NCBI RefSeq assembly: GCF_040183065.1
Contig: NC_091120.1
Span: 255,501 to 319,500, forward strand
Source of the DNA: Periplaneta americana
Taxonomy: Eukaryota > Arthropoda > Insecta > Blattodea > Blattidae
Length of the DNA: 64,000 nt
Reading direction: 5' to 3'
Part shown: piece by piece, positions 13,332-23,259 of the stretch
How the letters are laid out: every line of letters begins with the position of its first letter
How positions within the stretch are numbered: position 1 is the stretch's first letter
Position numbers and translations under genes: made by a program
Notes under the pieces: generated by a model
Databases searched by the model: none
The model's input: only the letters and a program-made list of their open reading frames with translations
Told to the model about the DNA's origin: nothing

Positions 13332-15613
13332 GAAATATGAAATGCGCACAAACTGTGCAGGAGTGTGTTAGTGGATTCCACTTTAGTTCTTGCTGTATTC
13401 GATTATTGGTTTGTCAAGCTTCTTGCACTGGGTGATGTGATATCGATCGCAGGTTAGGTCGCACAGTTCACATATACACTCTGGATTGGGATCGTGGTAA
13501 ATGTTTGATTTGCAGAGCTTGTGGTGGTAGCCATGTACCGCCATGGAGGTGACAAAGTGGCGAAGTTCTTGATCCGTGTCCGTCCATGATCGGTTTACTA
13601 TTGCTTCCGTTGAGTAGAACTCCAGCCATATCTCATTTCGTTTCTCTTCCCTTTCTTCCAATAATTTTGCCCAACAGTTTGTGGCAGGCAGGGAGAACTC
13701 TAGACGCAGGTCTTCTATCAGAAATGTCTCTTTTGCGAGCTCGTAGACTAGTCTGGAGCGTGTGTATTTAGACACACCCAGTGCGGCTTTCAGGAATCGT
13801 GCTTTCACTGCTTCTAAGGTACGAAGGTCGGTCTTATTCAGTTTTTCCCATATTAACTCGATCCCGTAGGTGAGGATGGGGACTATTTTCGTTCTGAAGA
13901 GTGCCATAGCTGAACTTAGGGAGAGTCTACTCAGTGATCTGATATCGTATATAGCCTTTGTAGCTGCTGCCGCTTTGGATTTGACGTGGATTCTGAAAGA
14001 CGTCATTGTTGTCTGTAGGGTCATGCCGAGGTATTTGAATGAATTTGTCATGTGTATTGGTTCGTTCTTCAGCAGTATTCTGTCATTAGTTGATATTCGT
14101 CCGCCTTTTCGGAAAGTCATCTGCACGGTTTTCTCTAGGTTGATCTGTAGTTCGTTTTCCTCGGCCCATTCCTCCAGTGCCTTAGTTGCTTTTTGCAGCT
14201 CGTTTGCGTCATGTGATCCAATGACCATGTCGTCGGCATAGATGTATATTTTCACTTCCTCCGCTTCCTGTCGTATTCTGCTGACTGAATCACATGTGGC
14301 AATGTTGAACAACAGGGGACTGAGTGGATCTCCCTGCAACACTCCGTTGGTCTGGGTAATTTCTTCTGATATGCTGATGTTGTCAGAGACTCGGACCGTG
14401 TTATTCCTTAGTATATTCTGAATCAGTGTTATTAGTGCTTTGTTCTCTCCTGTCATTGCCTCAAGTTTTGATGAGATGACGTTCCTATTGAGTGTGTCAA
14501 AGGCTTTGGTATAGTCAATAAAGACCGTCTGGAATTTGCCACGGGGAAATCTTAGAGCATCTTCTATGTCTCCGATCAGGTTTCGAACTGCTTGTAGTGT
14601 GTTTCGTCCTGCTCTGAAACCGAACTGTTCGTCGGGAATTTTGTGGTCTGTTTCTCTTGTGAGACGTTTTGTTATTAGTTTGGTCAGGATTTTGAAAATG
14701 TTGTTTTCCAAGGCTATTCCTCTGTATTGGTTCGGGTCGCCTGGATCGCCTTTTCCTTTGTGTAGCACCTTCAAGGTCGACGATCTCCATCCAGTTGGTA
14801 TGTTGCTCATTCTTAGGCAGAGGTTTAAAAGATCTGTGATGACTTGGAGAAGTAGATTGGCTGAAGTTTTGATGTGCTCGTTGAAGATCCCGTCCGGGCC
14901 GGCCGCCTTGTTGTTCTTTAGGTTCCTTATGGTGTCCTGTACTTCGTCTGTTGTAAAAGGGTGTGTGTTAGTATGCTCTCTGTCTATAGTCTTCGTTGTG
15001 TATGCAGCTGCGTTCTTCCCTTGATTAAGTATGTTAGCGAAGTGCTCCTCCCAGGTGGCCATGTCTATTTGTCCTATGGTTTGAGATTTTCTGGGCTTCA
15101 AAGCCACGTGGGGGTCTCTCTTGGCTTCCTCCACCATCCTAACTGCTTCGGATTCGATGAAGTCCTTCCGTTTCTGTTTCAGTAGGGTTTTGTATTTTCT
15201 TCTGGATTCGCAGTAGGTTCTTAGAGCCACTTGGTTATCTGTGGTTTTTGCGATGTGCAACTTCTCTAATACTTTTCTCCTCTCATGGTAGCATTCCCCG
15301 TCGAACTACTTTTGGGCTCTTCTTTTTGACCTGGGCACGGTGGCATCTTTGATGAGCTCTTCTAGGGTTTTTGCGGCAGCGTTTAGGTTGTGTTCTCTTA
15401 ATCGCGTTCTCGTCTAGTTTCCTTGAATAGGGTGTCTCCGGAATGGGATGGTTTGTGGGCTTTGTCTGACCGTGAATAGAGAAGCTTGCTATTATTGGGC
15501 AGTGCTTTTTTAGCGGTGTTCCTGCTGTGTTGTAACACACCCTGTGTTCTGTAAGGTTGAGTTCAGGGCCTTTGTAGAAGATGAGGTCTATGGTACTGCT
15601 GCCATTGTGCGCG
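13332..15613 (-). mobile_element. Non-LTR retrotransposon (LINE), 5'-truncated
   Basis: A minus-strand LINE is bounded by perfect 15-base duplications AAGTGGTAGACCTAT at 13317-13331 and 15614-15628. Its 5' end is cut inside the endonuclease domain: the first readable words are GSSTIDLIFYKGPELN and then TPLKKHCPIIASFS, the C-terminal endonuclease motifs. The RT frame follows, with a short 3' UTR ending next to the left duplication. The target was the right end of the Tc1/mariner element, so the LINE is the younger of the two. Confidence 0.9.
13383..15260 (-). CDS. LINE reverse transcriptase, 625-codon open frame
   Basis: This is the RT part of the LINE's second ORF. Visible blocks: GPDGIFNEHI (~121-130), LHKGKGDPGDPNQYRGIALE (~166-185), QFGFRAGRNT (~212), FIDYTKAFDTLNR with the motif A Asp at 249, GVLQGDPLSPLLFNI (~306-320), the YADD box at 341-344, and a C-terminal Cys/His cluster CICELCDLTCDRYHITQC near 600. 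The frame is unbroken from the start shown to the end. Upstream endonuclease coding at 15283-15613 lies in another frame, so the complete ORF is broken near 15270. The clade is not certain; a jockey/I-group or similar insect LINE is plausible. Confidence 0.85.
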   Translation of the reverse strand: MHIAKTTDNQVALRTYCESRRKYKTLLKQKRKDFIESEAVRMVEEAKRDPHVALKPRKSQTIGQIDMATWEEHFANILNQGKNAAAYTTKTIDREHTNTHPFTTDEVQDTIRNLKNNKAAGPDGIFNEHIKTSANLLLQVITDLLNLCLRMSNIPTGWRSSTLKVLHKGKGDPGDPNQYRGIALENNIFKILTKLITKRLTRETDHKIPDEQFGFRAGRNTLQAVRNLIGDIEDALRFPRGKFQTVFIDYTKAFDTLNRNVISSKLEAMTGENKALITLIQNILRNNTVRVSDNISISEEITQTNGVLQGDPLSPLLFNIATCDSVSRIRQEAEEVKIYIYADDMVIGSHDANELQKATKALEEWAEENELQINLEKTVQMTFRKGGRISTNDRILLKNEPIHMTNSFKYLGMTLQTTMTSFRIHVKSKAAAATKAIYDIRSLSRLSLSSAMALFRTKIVPILTYGIELIWEKLNKTDLRTLEAVKARFLKAALGVSKYTRSRLVYELAKETFLIEDLRLEFSLPATNCWAKLLEEREEKRNEIWLEFYSTEAIVNRSWTDTDQELRHFVTSMAVHGYHHKLCKSNIYHDPNPECICELCDLTCDRYHITQCKKLDKPIIEYSKN

Positions 15614-15628
15614 AAGTGGTAGACCTAT

Positions 15629-17285
15629 AGATACTAGCCTAGATCATATATACTAACAGATAGCTCTTTTATATAGGCTTTAGGGTTTGCAGTCGAGGCC
15701 GGCTTGATGTAGTTCAATAATCGTCAACAGATGGCATAATGACCAACACCATCACGAGACACGAACTCTGAACCGGTCTGGTCGGTCTAAATCGATTATT
15801 TCTTGCTTACGAGATATTCTCGTAAGCAACGGTATGTACTGTCGACAATTGATGACCATGGATAAATATTATTGGCCTATATGACCTAGGCAAGTTCGGA
15901 ACGAGGGAGTTCTAATTATAGTTGTCACGTGGGCGAAGCGGAGAGATAAGATAAAGTACGCCTTTGTATTGAATAGAATACAATGCAGAGTCTCGCGCAA
16001 AGCCTATCTACCTAGAATTTTTAGACCATGTTATAAAGTTATCGGTGGGCTAAATTATGATTCGTTATCTCTTCTGTTTTTATATATTTGTCGTGAATAT
16101 TATTTATATTATCAACTGAGTGTATAACATAATTTATCCGTTAATTGATATTTCACTAATGATAAATCCAAAGAACAATGGGAAATAAGGGACTAAACAC
16201 TGAAAAATAAATAAAATAAGAGAATTTGACGTTCATAATTATAATGTTGTCGGAGTTTTGTTATACTTTACTTTGAATTATTTTAATTTGCACCACAAAA
16301 ACTTATGAAAATTAATGTTAACATTACCTATTTAGTTATGATAGTAGTATATTGGAAAATTTGTGCATATAGCCTGATTACAATATATAAGTAATCCTAT
16401 CCTAACCTAACCAATGGTAGTCTTGTTTATTTCAGACTTGTTCGTATAATTATACAAAAACAAGAATAATCTAGTTTGCAGCCCGTGATATTGTCTCGTT
16501 TACAGTATTATATAATATACATATTACGATATTTACTAGGTACTTTAACAATATATAGTTAATAATATTATAAAATATACAGGCCTAATCCATTACCAAG
16601 AAATAGCCCTTCCCTCACATGTTCAATACTGTTTACCTCAAAAGGCCTTCAAACCTTAAAAACTATTAGAAACTGGATTAAAATAGTCATGTTGATGTAG
16701 GCCTACAACATTACATTTTTTGTCACTACTCCTGATCCCATTCTAACAGTTTCAGGTTTTGTAATTTGTAACAATACTAACAATACTGATGGGTCATTCC
16801 ATAGTCACACACGTAACATTTTCGAACTATGATCTTCACAGGATACTTAATCAAATACTTAGGAGTTCATGAAAGACACATCACTGTTTTTTTAACGTAA
16901 GCATTCCAAAATATAAACAGAAAATCATAATGAAAAGGAATAATTAATAATGTAAAAAATATTAAATATTATATGGTGTGACACATGAACATTTTCTTGC
17001 CACTTAATTTATTACCAAACTGGAAAATGTTCATATTATTGTGCCAAATGTCATAAATGCATTTAATTGTTTTTTAAACAATTGAGACATTTGTGAAGTA
17101 CATGTAACTGCTAAATCGCATACTTTAATAAAAATAAGAGTGCCATTAACAAATAAAATATTACAAATTATATTGTGACACACGAACATTTCTGTCAAGT
17201 TGATTACTAATCTTTTCAAATGCATATAGAGATTTACCGTATACACTGTGTCTACAGTTCTTATTATACAAAGCAACACTTGATT
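15629..17285. other. AT-rich spacer, no gene seen
   Basis: No coding region was recognised. The word CCTAGATCATATATACTA at about 15645 has relatives near 22670, 23330 and 37690 and may be a repeat end. Two similar words, TGTGACACATGAACATTT at 16978 and TGTGACACACGAACATTT at 17174, flank a 200-bp AT-rich block. Confidence 0.4.
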
Positions 17286-17289
17286 ACAC

Positions 17290-17521
17290 ACCTGTGGAGT
17301 AACGGTCAGCGCGTCTGACTGCGAAACCAGGTGGCCCGGGTTCGAATCCCGGTCGGGGCAAGTTACCTGGTTGAGGTTTTTTCCGGGGTTTTCCCTCAAC
17401 CCAATACGAGCAAATGCTGGGTAACTTTCGGTGCTGGACCCCGGACTCATTTCACCTTCATATCATTCAGATGCTAAATAATTTAGATGTTGATACAGCG
17501 TCGTAAAATAACCCAATAAAA
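17290..17521 (+). repeat. tRNA-derived SINE, near full length
   Basis: Same family as 7491-7725: CACCTGTGGAGTAACGG start, GGTTCGAATCCCGG box B, GCGTCGTAAAATAACCCA tail. ATTACAC precedes the start and follows the A-rich tail, a likely short target-site duplication. This copy keeps a TTTTTTCCGGGG segment lost from the 7.5-kb copy. Confidence 0.9.
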
Positions 17522-17761
17522 AAAATTACACTAAAGTACACTTTCAGATTTAAAATATCCACGGTTGTTTACAACTATATGTGGTGATATCTCCTGTGTA
17601 ATGTCACGTAACAAATACATCAATATAAGCTATCCACTTTTTCTGCCATTTGTAGTACTTCCCTTTTTTTTTAACAACACAGACGCTTTAAATTCTTCGC
17701 CACTACAAGCTTTTGTAACTTCCTCTGCTTATCTGACGTCTTTTTTTAAATTGATTATTTA

Positions 17762-17998
17762 ACGATGTTGTATCAACTACTAGGTTATTTAGCCTCGATG
17801 GAATTGATGATAGTGAAATGATATTTGGCGAGATGAGGTTGAGGATTCGCCATAGATTACATGACATTCGCCTTACAATTGGGGAAAACCTCGGAAAAAC
17901 CTCAACCAGGTAACTTGCCCCAATCAGGATTTGAACCCGGGCCCACTCATTTCACGGTCAGATGTGCCTACCATTACTCCACAGCAGTGGACCGAACA
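17762..17998 (-). repeat. Diverged SINE of a related subfamily
   Basis: Reverse orientation. It shares the AACCTCAACCAGGTAACTTG and GGATTTGAACCCGGG parts but has a different middle (read in reverse, TGGCGAATCCTCAACCTCAT). The same middle occurs in the relic at 54.7 kb, so it represents a second subfamily. Confidence 0.75.
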
Positions 17999-19736
17999 TG
18001 GGTTATGTACATTAATTCTTTTGACTTTCGGTTAGCTTTCTTAAGAATACGCATAAAGAAATGTAGTGTTTTCCAGGCTATCCTTGTAATATTAGTGACT
18101 TATTTCAACCAGTTTGTTACTAAAATATATACAGTACCTAAGTGTTTACTTGTGACACTGGTGATCCATTTAATTGGTATATGAGACGAATTTAATTTTG
18201 TGTTTTGCAGAAGGATACATATTGATTTACTTTTGCTCACATTGATTTTAATTTTATTTGTTGTAGTCCAGTTTTCAATAACGTCAAGCTAGTTTTGCCA
18301 GGCGGTGATGTAAGATTTATCACTAATTTTTTCTGTATATTATACAGTCATCCACGAATAACCTTGCCTGAGAAGTGACATTTCTAGTCAAATCCTACAA
18401 TAATTTTCAGTAAATATTTTGCACCGAGAAGCTATTATACATTTAATTTTACTTCTGAGACCAGTGAAATATATGCCAATTTTATTAGAAAGGTGCATGT
18501 ATAATTATCCAATAGCATGATATTATCTGCAACAAAAACTAAAGGGCATGAAAGAAAAGAAGAAAACATTAATGCTGTGGTTCTTAGAGTTCCATTAGAG
18601 TTACACGTTCATTGTCCACTGAAAGTTGTATTTCTCTATTGAAGTGTAAAAGAGAAACTCTCATAAATTATGTCAGAAACAAAGAAAGGCACCACCCAAA
18701 TATGTGGGATAATTAATTTAATAATGTTATTACCGGGACTTGAAAAAAGCAATCATATGTAATGGGTGGGGAAAAAATTACTTTTTAATCGCGCTTCTAT
18801 AGTTCGACAATGCTGACTATTCAGAGTTTTGCCTGACAGGTGAGCTACCATAAATTCCTTGAAGTCCTAGTTATTACTGAAGCCAAATGTGTGTCTCTTG
18901 TCAAGAGTCCATTTTATTTATACTTGTTAAGACATCATTCATAGACTAGTTACTGCTTTCAGTTTTGTTACTACATACACTGAAATTAATCTATTATTAT
19001 TCGTCCTATTTATACATTTATATTGAATGATTCGGTCTACCTTCATAACACATCTCATCAACAATACTCGATAAGAGTTGAATTAGCTTCCATGCTGCGT
19101 TGTATTTATTTTGTCATGTTCCTATAGCAGGAATATTAAATAGGAATTCCTTAAAACAGATTTATATTCACTCCTATGCCTTTATATAGAATACCAGTAC
19201 ATATACTGTATTTCTTAAGATTTGGTTACTTTATAAACAGTATGTTAGTGCAAGAATTCTTTTTTTCATATTTAATAATTCTGGCATGTGTCAATAAATA
19301 TGCTTGAGACCTCTGTCTCTCTGAATTACTCTTTACTAACTGGAAACATATTCCAAATTTATATTTTAAAAAAGTATTAAAATATCCTCACAATTTAGAG
19401 CATAACAATTCCCGAAATAATCATCCTACATTAAATTATTAAGATAAAAATGATTCAATCTATCGCTTGTAACAATACCTTTATGGTCCTAATAAATTAA
19501 GAAATAATTTACATCCAACAGATTTATTTTAAAATGGCCTGCAGTTATTATTTTGAATTTTATTGTACCTTAATAAATTGAGTTAAGGTACAATAAAATT
19601 TCATCAAGTTTCAAACAAAGTAATTCCATCTTTCCAACAGGGGGACAATAAATACTTAAAGTAATGCTAAACTCGAAAAACTTATTGATGCAACTTAATT
19701 TCATATTCTATACCACTAACACCAAAAAAAAGTGTC
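17999..19736. other. AT-rich spacer, no gene seen
   Basis: No coding region, terminal repeat or RNA gene was recognised. Confidence 0.4.
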
Positions 19737-20054
19737 CTATTGTTCATACTGATCCAAGATGAATAGTTTCTTAGTGTTTGTCCATTCCACTTTTTTTATT
19801 GTCCTTCCCATTTCTATGTCTCTCATTTTTAGTAGGTACTTCACATGTAGTATATGTTTTATTTTAATACATATAATGACCATGAAGATATTTGGATATG
19901 TCTTACAAAATTCTTGCTGAAGACCATTGTGGTAATATTCTGCCGCATCTGTAGTTTGTACATTTCGAAATTTTCGTGCTTCAGCCCAGAATTCAGGCGG
20001 GGGGAGGGGAGGTTGATGTGCCAATGTAGTTTTCCAGAATATAATAATATTCAA
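19737..20054 (-). pseudogene. Possible MULE-type transposase fragment
   Basis: This is a 105-codon frame with FWAEARKFRNVQTTDAAEYY and LQQEFCKTYPNIF. The order W..(R/K).., T-x-A-E-x-(Y/W)-H, then HPN(I/V)F-like is reminiscent of the end of MULE transposase domains (TNNxxEGWH...HPS). The match is short and was not tested. Confidence 0.3.
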
Positions 20055-20375
20055 AACATTCTCTAATAGGAGGGGCCTCTGATATTAGCTCTGCAAAAAA
20101 TCTGATATCGGTACTTCTGTTGCTGGTAAATAAGAAAGAACGAAATATAAAAATGTTTAACCACTTTCGAATTTCAGGTGCTTTGTGTCTCAGCTACTGG
20201 TTTGATATACTGTTTGTTTCCTTTAATTTTCCAGAGCAAAAACTGTCCTAAGCGAAATTTACACTCTGTAATTTTAACACTGGGAACATTTATTTTGGCA
20301 GCATTGTGTGATGCTATTTCATAATATAACAAGAGCTTTGAAATGATTAACTGCTAACTACTTACCTGGGTGAAG

Positions 20376-21340
20376 CGGTTCCTGTGATTTCTGAAGTGAA
20401 AACCGTTCAATTTATAAGGAATTTTTTTTGTGGAGATGCATTTGATTGTACATGCAAGGTGTAAAAGTGCCTAAACTAACTGACCCCAGTGCTGTCATGG
20501 AGGCCACACGAGGCCATATATCGTATGGAACCTACAATTTTTTTTAATTAATCGTATGGGGAAATGAAAATTTTGTCTGTAAGGAGCCATACGGCATATG
20601 GGTGCCTAAGTTGTGTACGTGGAGATCTATACAGATCTTAGATCATCTCTTCCTGTTCCTACTGTACCTACCGCCTATTTTGTTTGATGTTCATAAACAA
20701 AAATTATCCACCTCTTCAGCACTGGAATCCAGAATTATATAAAATAATGGTTGAAAAACAAGAAGTGCTGCAAATATACACTCCAAGATTCATCGAGACA
20801 AGTGTGCATCTATGGTGGTGCTACATGGTGTATTCTTTAAATCAAACTTGTACAATTAAATTGTAAAGCAAAACAATTTCTTTACTTCTTCTTTAGTATT
20901 AAAAAAATAATTAAATGACAATTGGAGAAATAGAGAGGGGAGAGTAAAATATATTTCAAGGGAGAAAACAAGGGGTGGGGTGTATGGCCAAGAAAAAAAT
21001 TACCATGACAGCACTGACCAAACCTAACCTGTTACAGACTCATGTATGTAAGGTGAATAAGCTGAGTATGAAGGAAACTACCTCAGCGCTAATTTAACTC
21101 TTATAGATGAACTACATAAAGAACTTCAAGTGTCAATATTGTCTCAAAGGTTTCTGTGTAACAAACTTCATTTAGAAATGCCCATCTGCGATTATGTTAA
21201 CTGTAGAAGAAGGAAGAAATATTGTCGTCATATGAAGTTACTCAAATTTCCAATTAAGGACAAGGAAAGGCTACAAAAGTTATTTTTGATTTCACCCTTA
21301 TAAATTGAACGATTTTCACTTCAGAAATCACCGTAACTAC
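20376..21340 (+). mobile_element. Inverted-repeat element with a second THAP fragment
   Basis: Arms of about 39 bases at 20381-20419 and 21296-21335 are inverted copies (GTGATTTCTGAAGTGAAAA, then CGTTCAATTTATAAGG). Between them lies non-coding DNA and, just inside the right arm, the start of a THAP zinc finger. This suggests a non-autonomous element of P-like type. Its end sequence differs from that of the 9.1-kb element. TAACTAC occurs near both outer borders (20355 and 21334), but the terminal bases do not pair, so the exact limits are open. Confidence 0.5.
21178..21303 (+). pseudogene. THAP-domain fragment
   Basis: This is a 41-codon frame, MPICDYVNCRRRKKYCRHMK, continuing LLKFPIKDKERLQKLF. 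C-x4-C, a basic run, then FPxxxKERxxxL(F/W) is the first half of a THAP zinc finger. It lacks the second half. It differs in sequence from the 9.4-kb fragment, so it is not a recent copy of it. It probably belongs to a P-like transposon; a first exon of a host THAP gene cannot be ruled out. Confidence 0.5.
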
Positions 21341-22079
21341 CTCAGCACTAGTTTCAGTAATTTAAGGACCAGTATAAAGTAAATTTAATTAAAGTGAGAA
21401 AGAAATTCGTAAGGGAGGCGGTAGGAGGGATTGAGGTTGTCTACTAATTCGTTGCAAACAACTATTATAGGCTATTTCATTTGACTAACGATGATTTGTA
21501 GAGAGCAAAATACCTACAGTAGGGTAAAGAATCTAAATCAGCACGTTTGAGAACGGATATAAAAGTGTCAGGAAAATAACAGAATTACCGTATATTGCAA
21601 TTAACTCTGCATTGGCAGAGAAACCGCACAGGGTATCGTAAATCTGCTGAAAATTAGAAAATTGTGTAAAAAAATGCATTCAGAGCGAATTTTCCAGCCT
21701 AATAATATCTCGCCCACGTTATGGACATAATTCAATACCGTAAGACTGATATAAAACGAATACTAGAAACAATTTGTTAACCAAAGACGATGTTCAGTAG
21801 TTATTTAACAACATACAGAGCAAATAAAAACACAAACGCATATTCTAGCAATAGTTCAGATGAAAAGAAAATGATTAGTACGACCGCTTATTCGTAAAAA
21901 GAACACTGCCAGCTGTGTAGCCTACATGAAGCAATATATCAGGTCTACGTTATGAACACGTTGAATTTAATGTGGACGAGAAACGTACAGTTATTATTTA
22001 TCTGCTTCCATATCGCATCATATAATACACCTGTAAAATGAAAACATATAGGCCTAGAAAAAGAGGAAACAAGTTTGGG

Positions 22080-22290
22080 GAGAGGGAGTTGTAATTCTTC
22101 CCCTTTCGGATAAATTTCAGAAGAGGGATACCTGCTTTTCCTTCATATTCAAAAATTGTAATCTTGTTCACACAAAATAAATTAGTGCCTTTTCGTGAGC
22201 ATCATGATGTGCATTCAACAAACGCAGACAAATCTGATCTTTTTAGTATTTTGTGATAATTGTTGCTAGGGAGGTATTGTATACTGAAAA
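22080..22290 (+). repeat. Diverged copy of the 38.4-kb repeat
   Basis: TCACACAAAATAAATTAGTG, then TGCCTTTTCGTGAGCATCAT and CAACAAACGCAGACAAATCT match the B' segment and adjoining spacer of the repeat at 38221-38753, in the same order. Confidence 0.6.
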
Positions 22291-22386
22291 TTAAAAACAA
22301 TTAGATTTCGTACATCAAATGATGACAGATTATATATTGAACGCAAAAAACATTATATCAGCCATGTACCAAAATGTCATCTATGT

Positions 22387-22689
22387 GTGTTGATGAATTT
22401 GGATAAAACAAGCTTCTGTATACTACAATTTAGCGACACATCAGTGTCTTATTGTAACATAACCTCACATTACAAAGAGAAAGAAATTTGGAGGTGGCAT
22501 GACGTAAAAAAAGTCATCCCAAGTCGTATTACTCTATGTACTGTTCAGGTACTCTGCCATCTAGTGTTTGTTATTGCAAGCTCATTTCTGGACACTAGCG
22601 ACGCATAGCGTCCGTTATTTTCCAGTTGCGTCTAAATTTAATATAAGCTTGGTCAATCTGTTTTATATATGATCTAGGATACTAGATAC
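22387..22689. other. Spacer, no supported gene
   Basis: A 73-codon frame here has no recognisable motif and was not accepted as a gene. Confidence 0.35.
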
Positions 22690-22770
22690 CATAGCAACAG
22701 GCCTACCACGCTATGTGACATTCAGTTATTTTTCCGATCGCAACGCTCCTGTCATGTCCCATCTTAAAAA
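22690..22770 (-). repeat. End fragment of the AAGATGGGACATG MITE
   Basis: In reverse it reads AAGATGGGACATGACAGGAG, then CGTTGCGATCGGAAAAATAA and on through CACATAGCGTGGTAGGCCTG. This closely matches the first 80 bases of the 3772-4114 MITE. The other end is missing. Confidence 0.7.
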
Positions 22771-23148
22771 GAAAAAAAAAACAAGTATAGTTAATAGACT
22801 TAAATTTTAACTTAATATGCAATTTGGTGTTCATTTATTTTATATTTCTGATGTTTATATTTAATTATAATTATTTTTGGAACGTTGGGGGGGGGGTATT
22901 TTGGAGGGTAATTTCAATATTATATGTGGGTATTTTGGAGCAAAATCGGATAATTTCAGGATTTCATGTGAGTAATTTCATTAACAAGCATTGGCAACAC
23001 TAGTGAGTTGTTAGCCTGTTTGAGAGTCGCGAGCTGAAAGAGTTGGAAGTTCCTCGCGAACGATCGATCACTATTAAATTAAAGAGATATTAGATAGGGA
23101 AGTGGTCATGAGGTTAAACGATGGAAGTTTAATGAATAATATTTTTGT

Positions 23149-23259
23149 ATGTTTCATAGAAGTAAAAATGTTGTGCCTATATTGAACTTTAGCCGGCAAC
23201 AATTTTGCTGTTCTAGTATAATGCACAGACAAAATTTCAGCAAGAAGAAAGTAAAAGTT
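23149..23259 (+). CDS. C15orf40 homolog: C15orf40 homolog, putative exon 1
   Basis: The start ATG at 23149 has an in-frame TAA 12 bases upstream (23137-23139). Coding ends before a strong donor (GTAAGT at 23260), leaving phase 0, which is what the next exon needs. A second in-frame Met at 23221 ([13 protein letters not shown]) could start a non-mitochondrial form. A donor 9 bases earlier (GTAAAA at 23251) would also keep the frame. Confidence 0.55.

Noticed and set aside
14536-15024. 162-codon + strand frame
   Set aside because: It is antisense to the LINE RT frame, which has all RT motifs.
17290-17360. tRNA gene candidate (boxes A and B)
   Set aside because: The sequence continues into a conserved SINE body and occurs in several copies; a clean cloverleaf could not be drawn.
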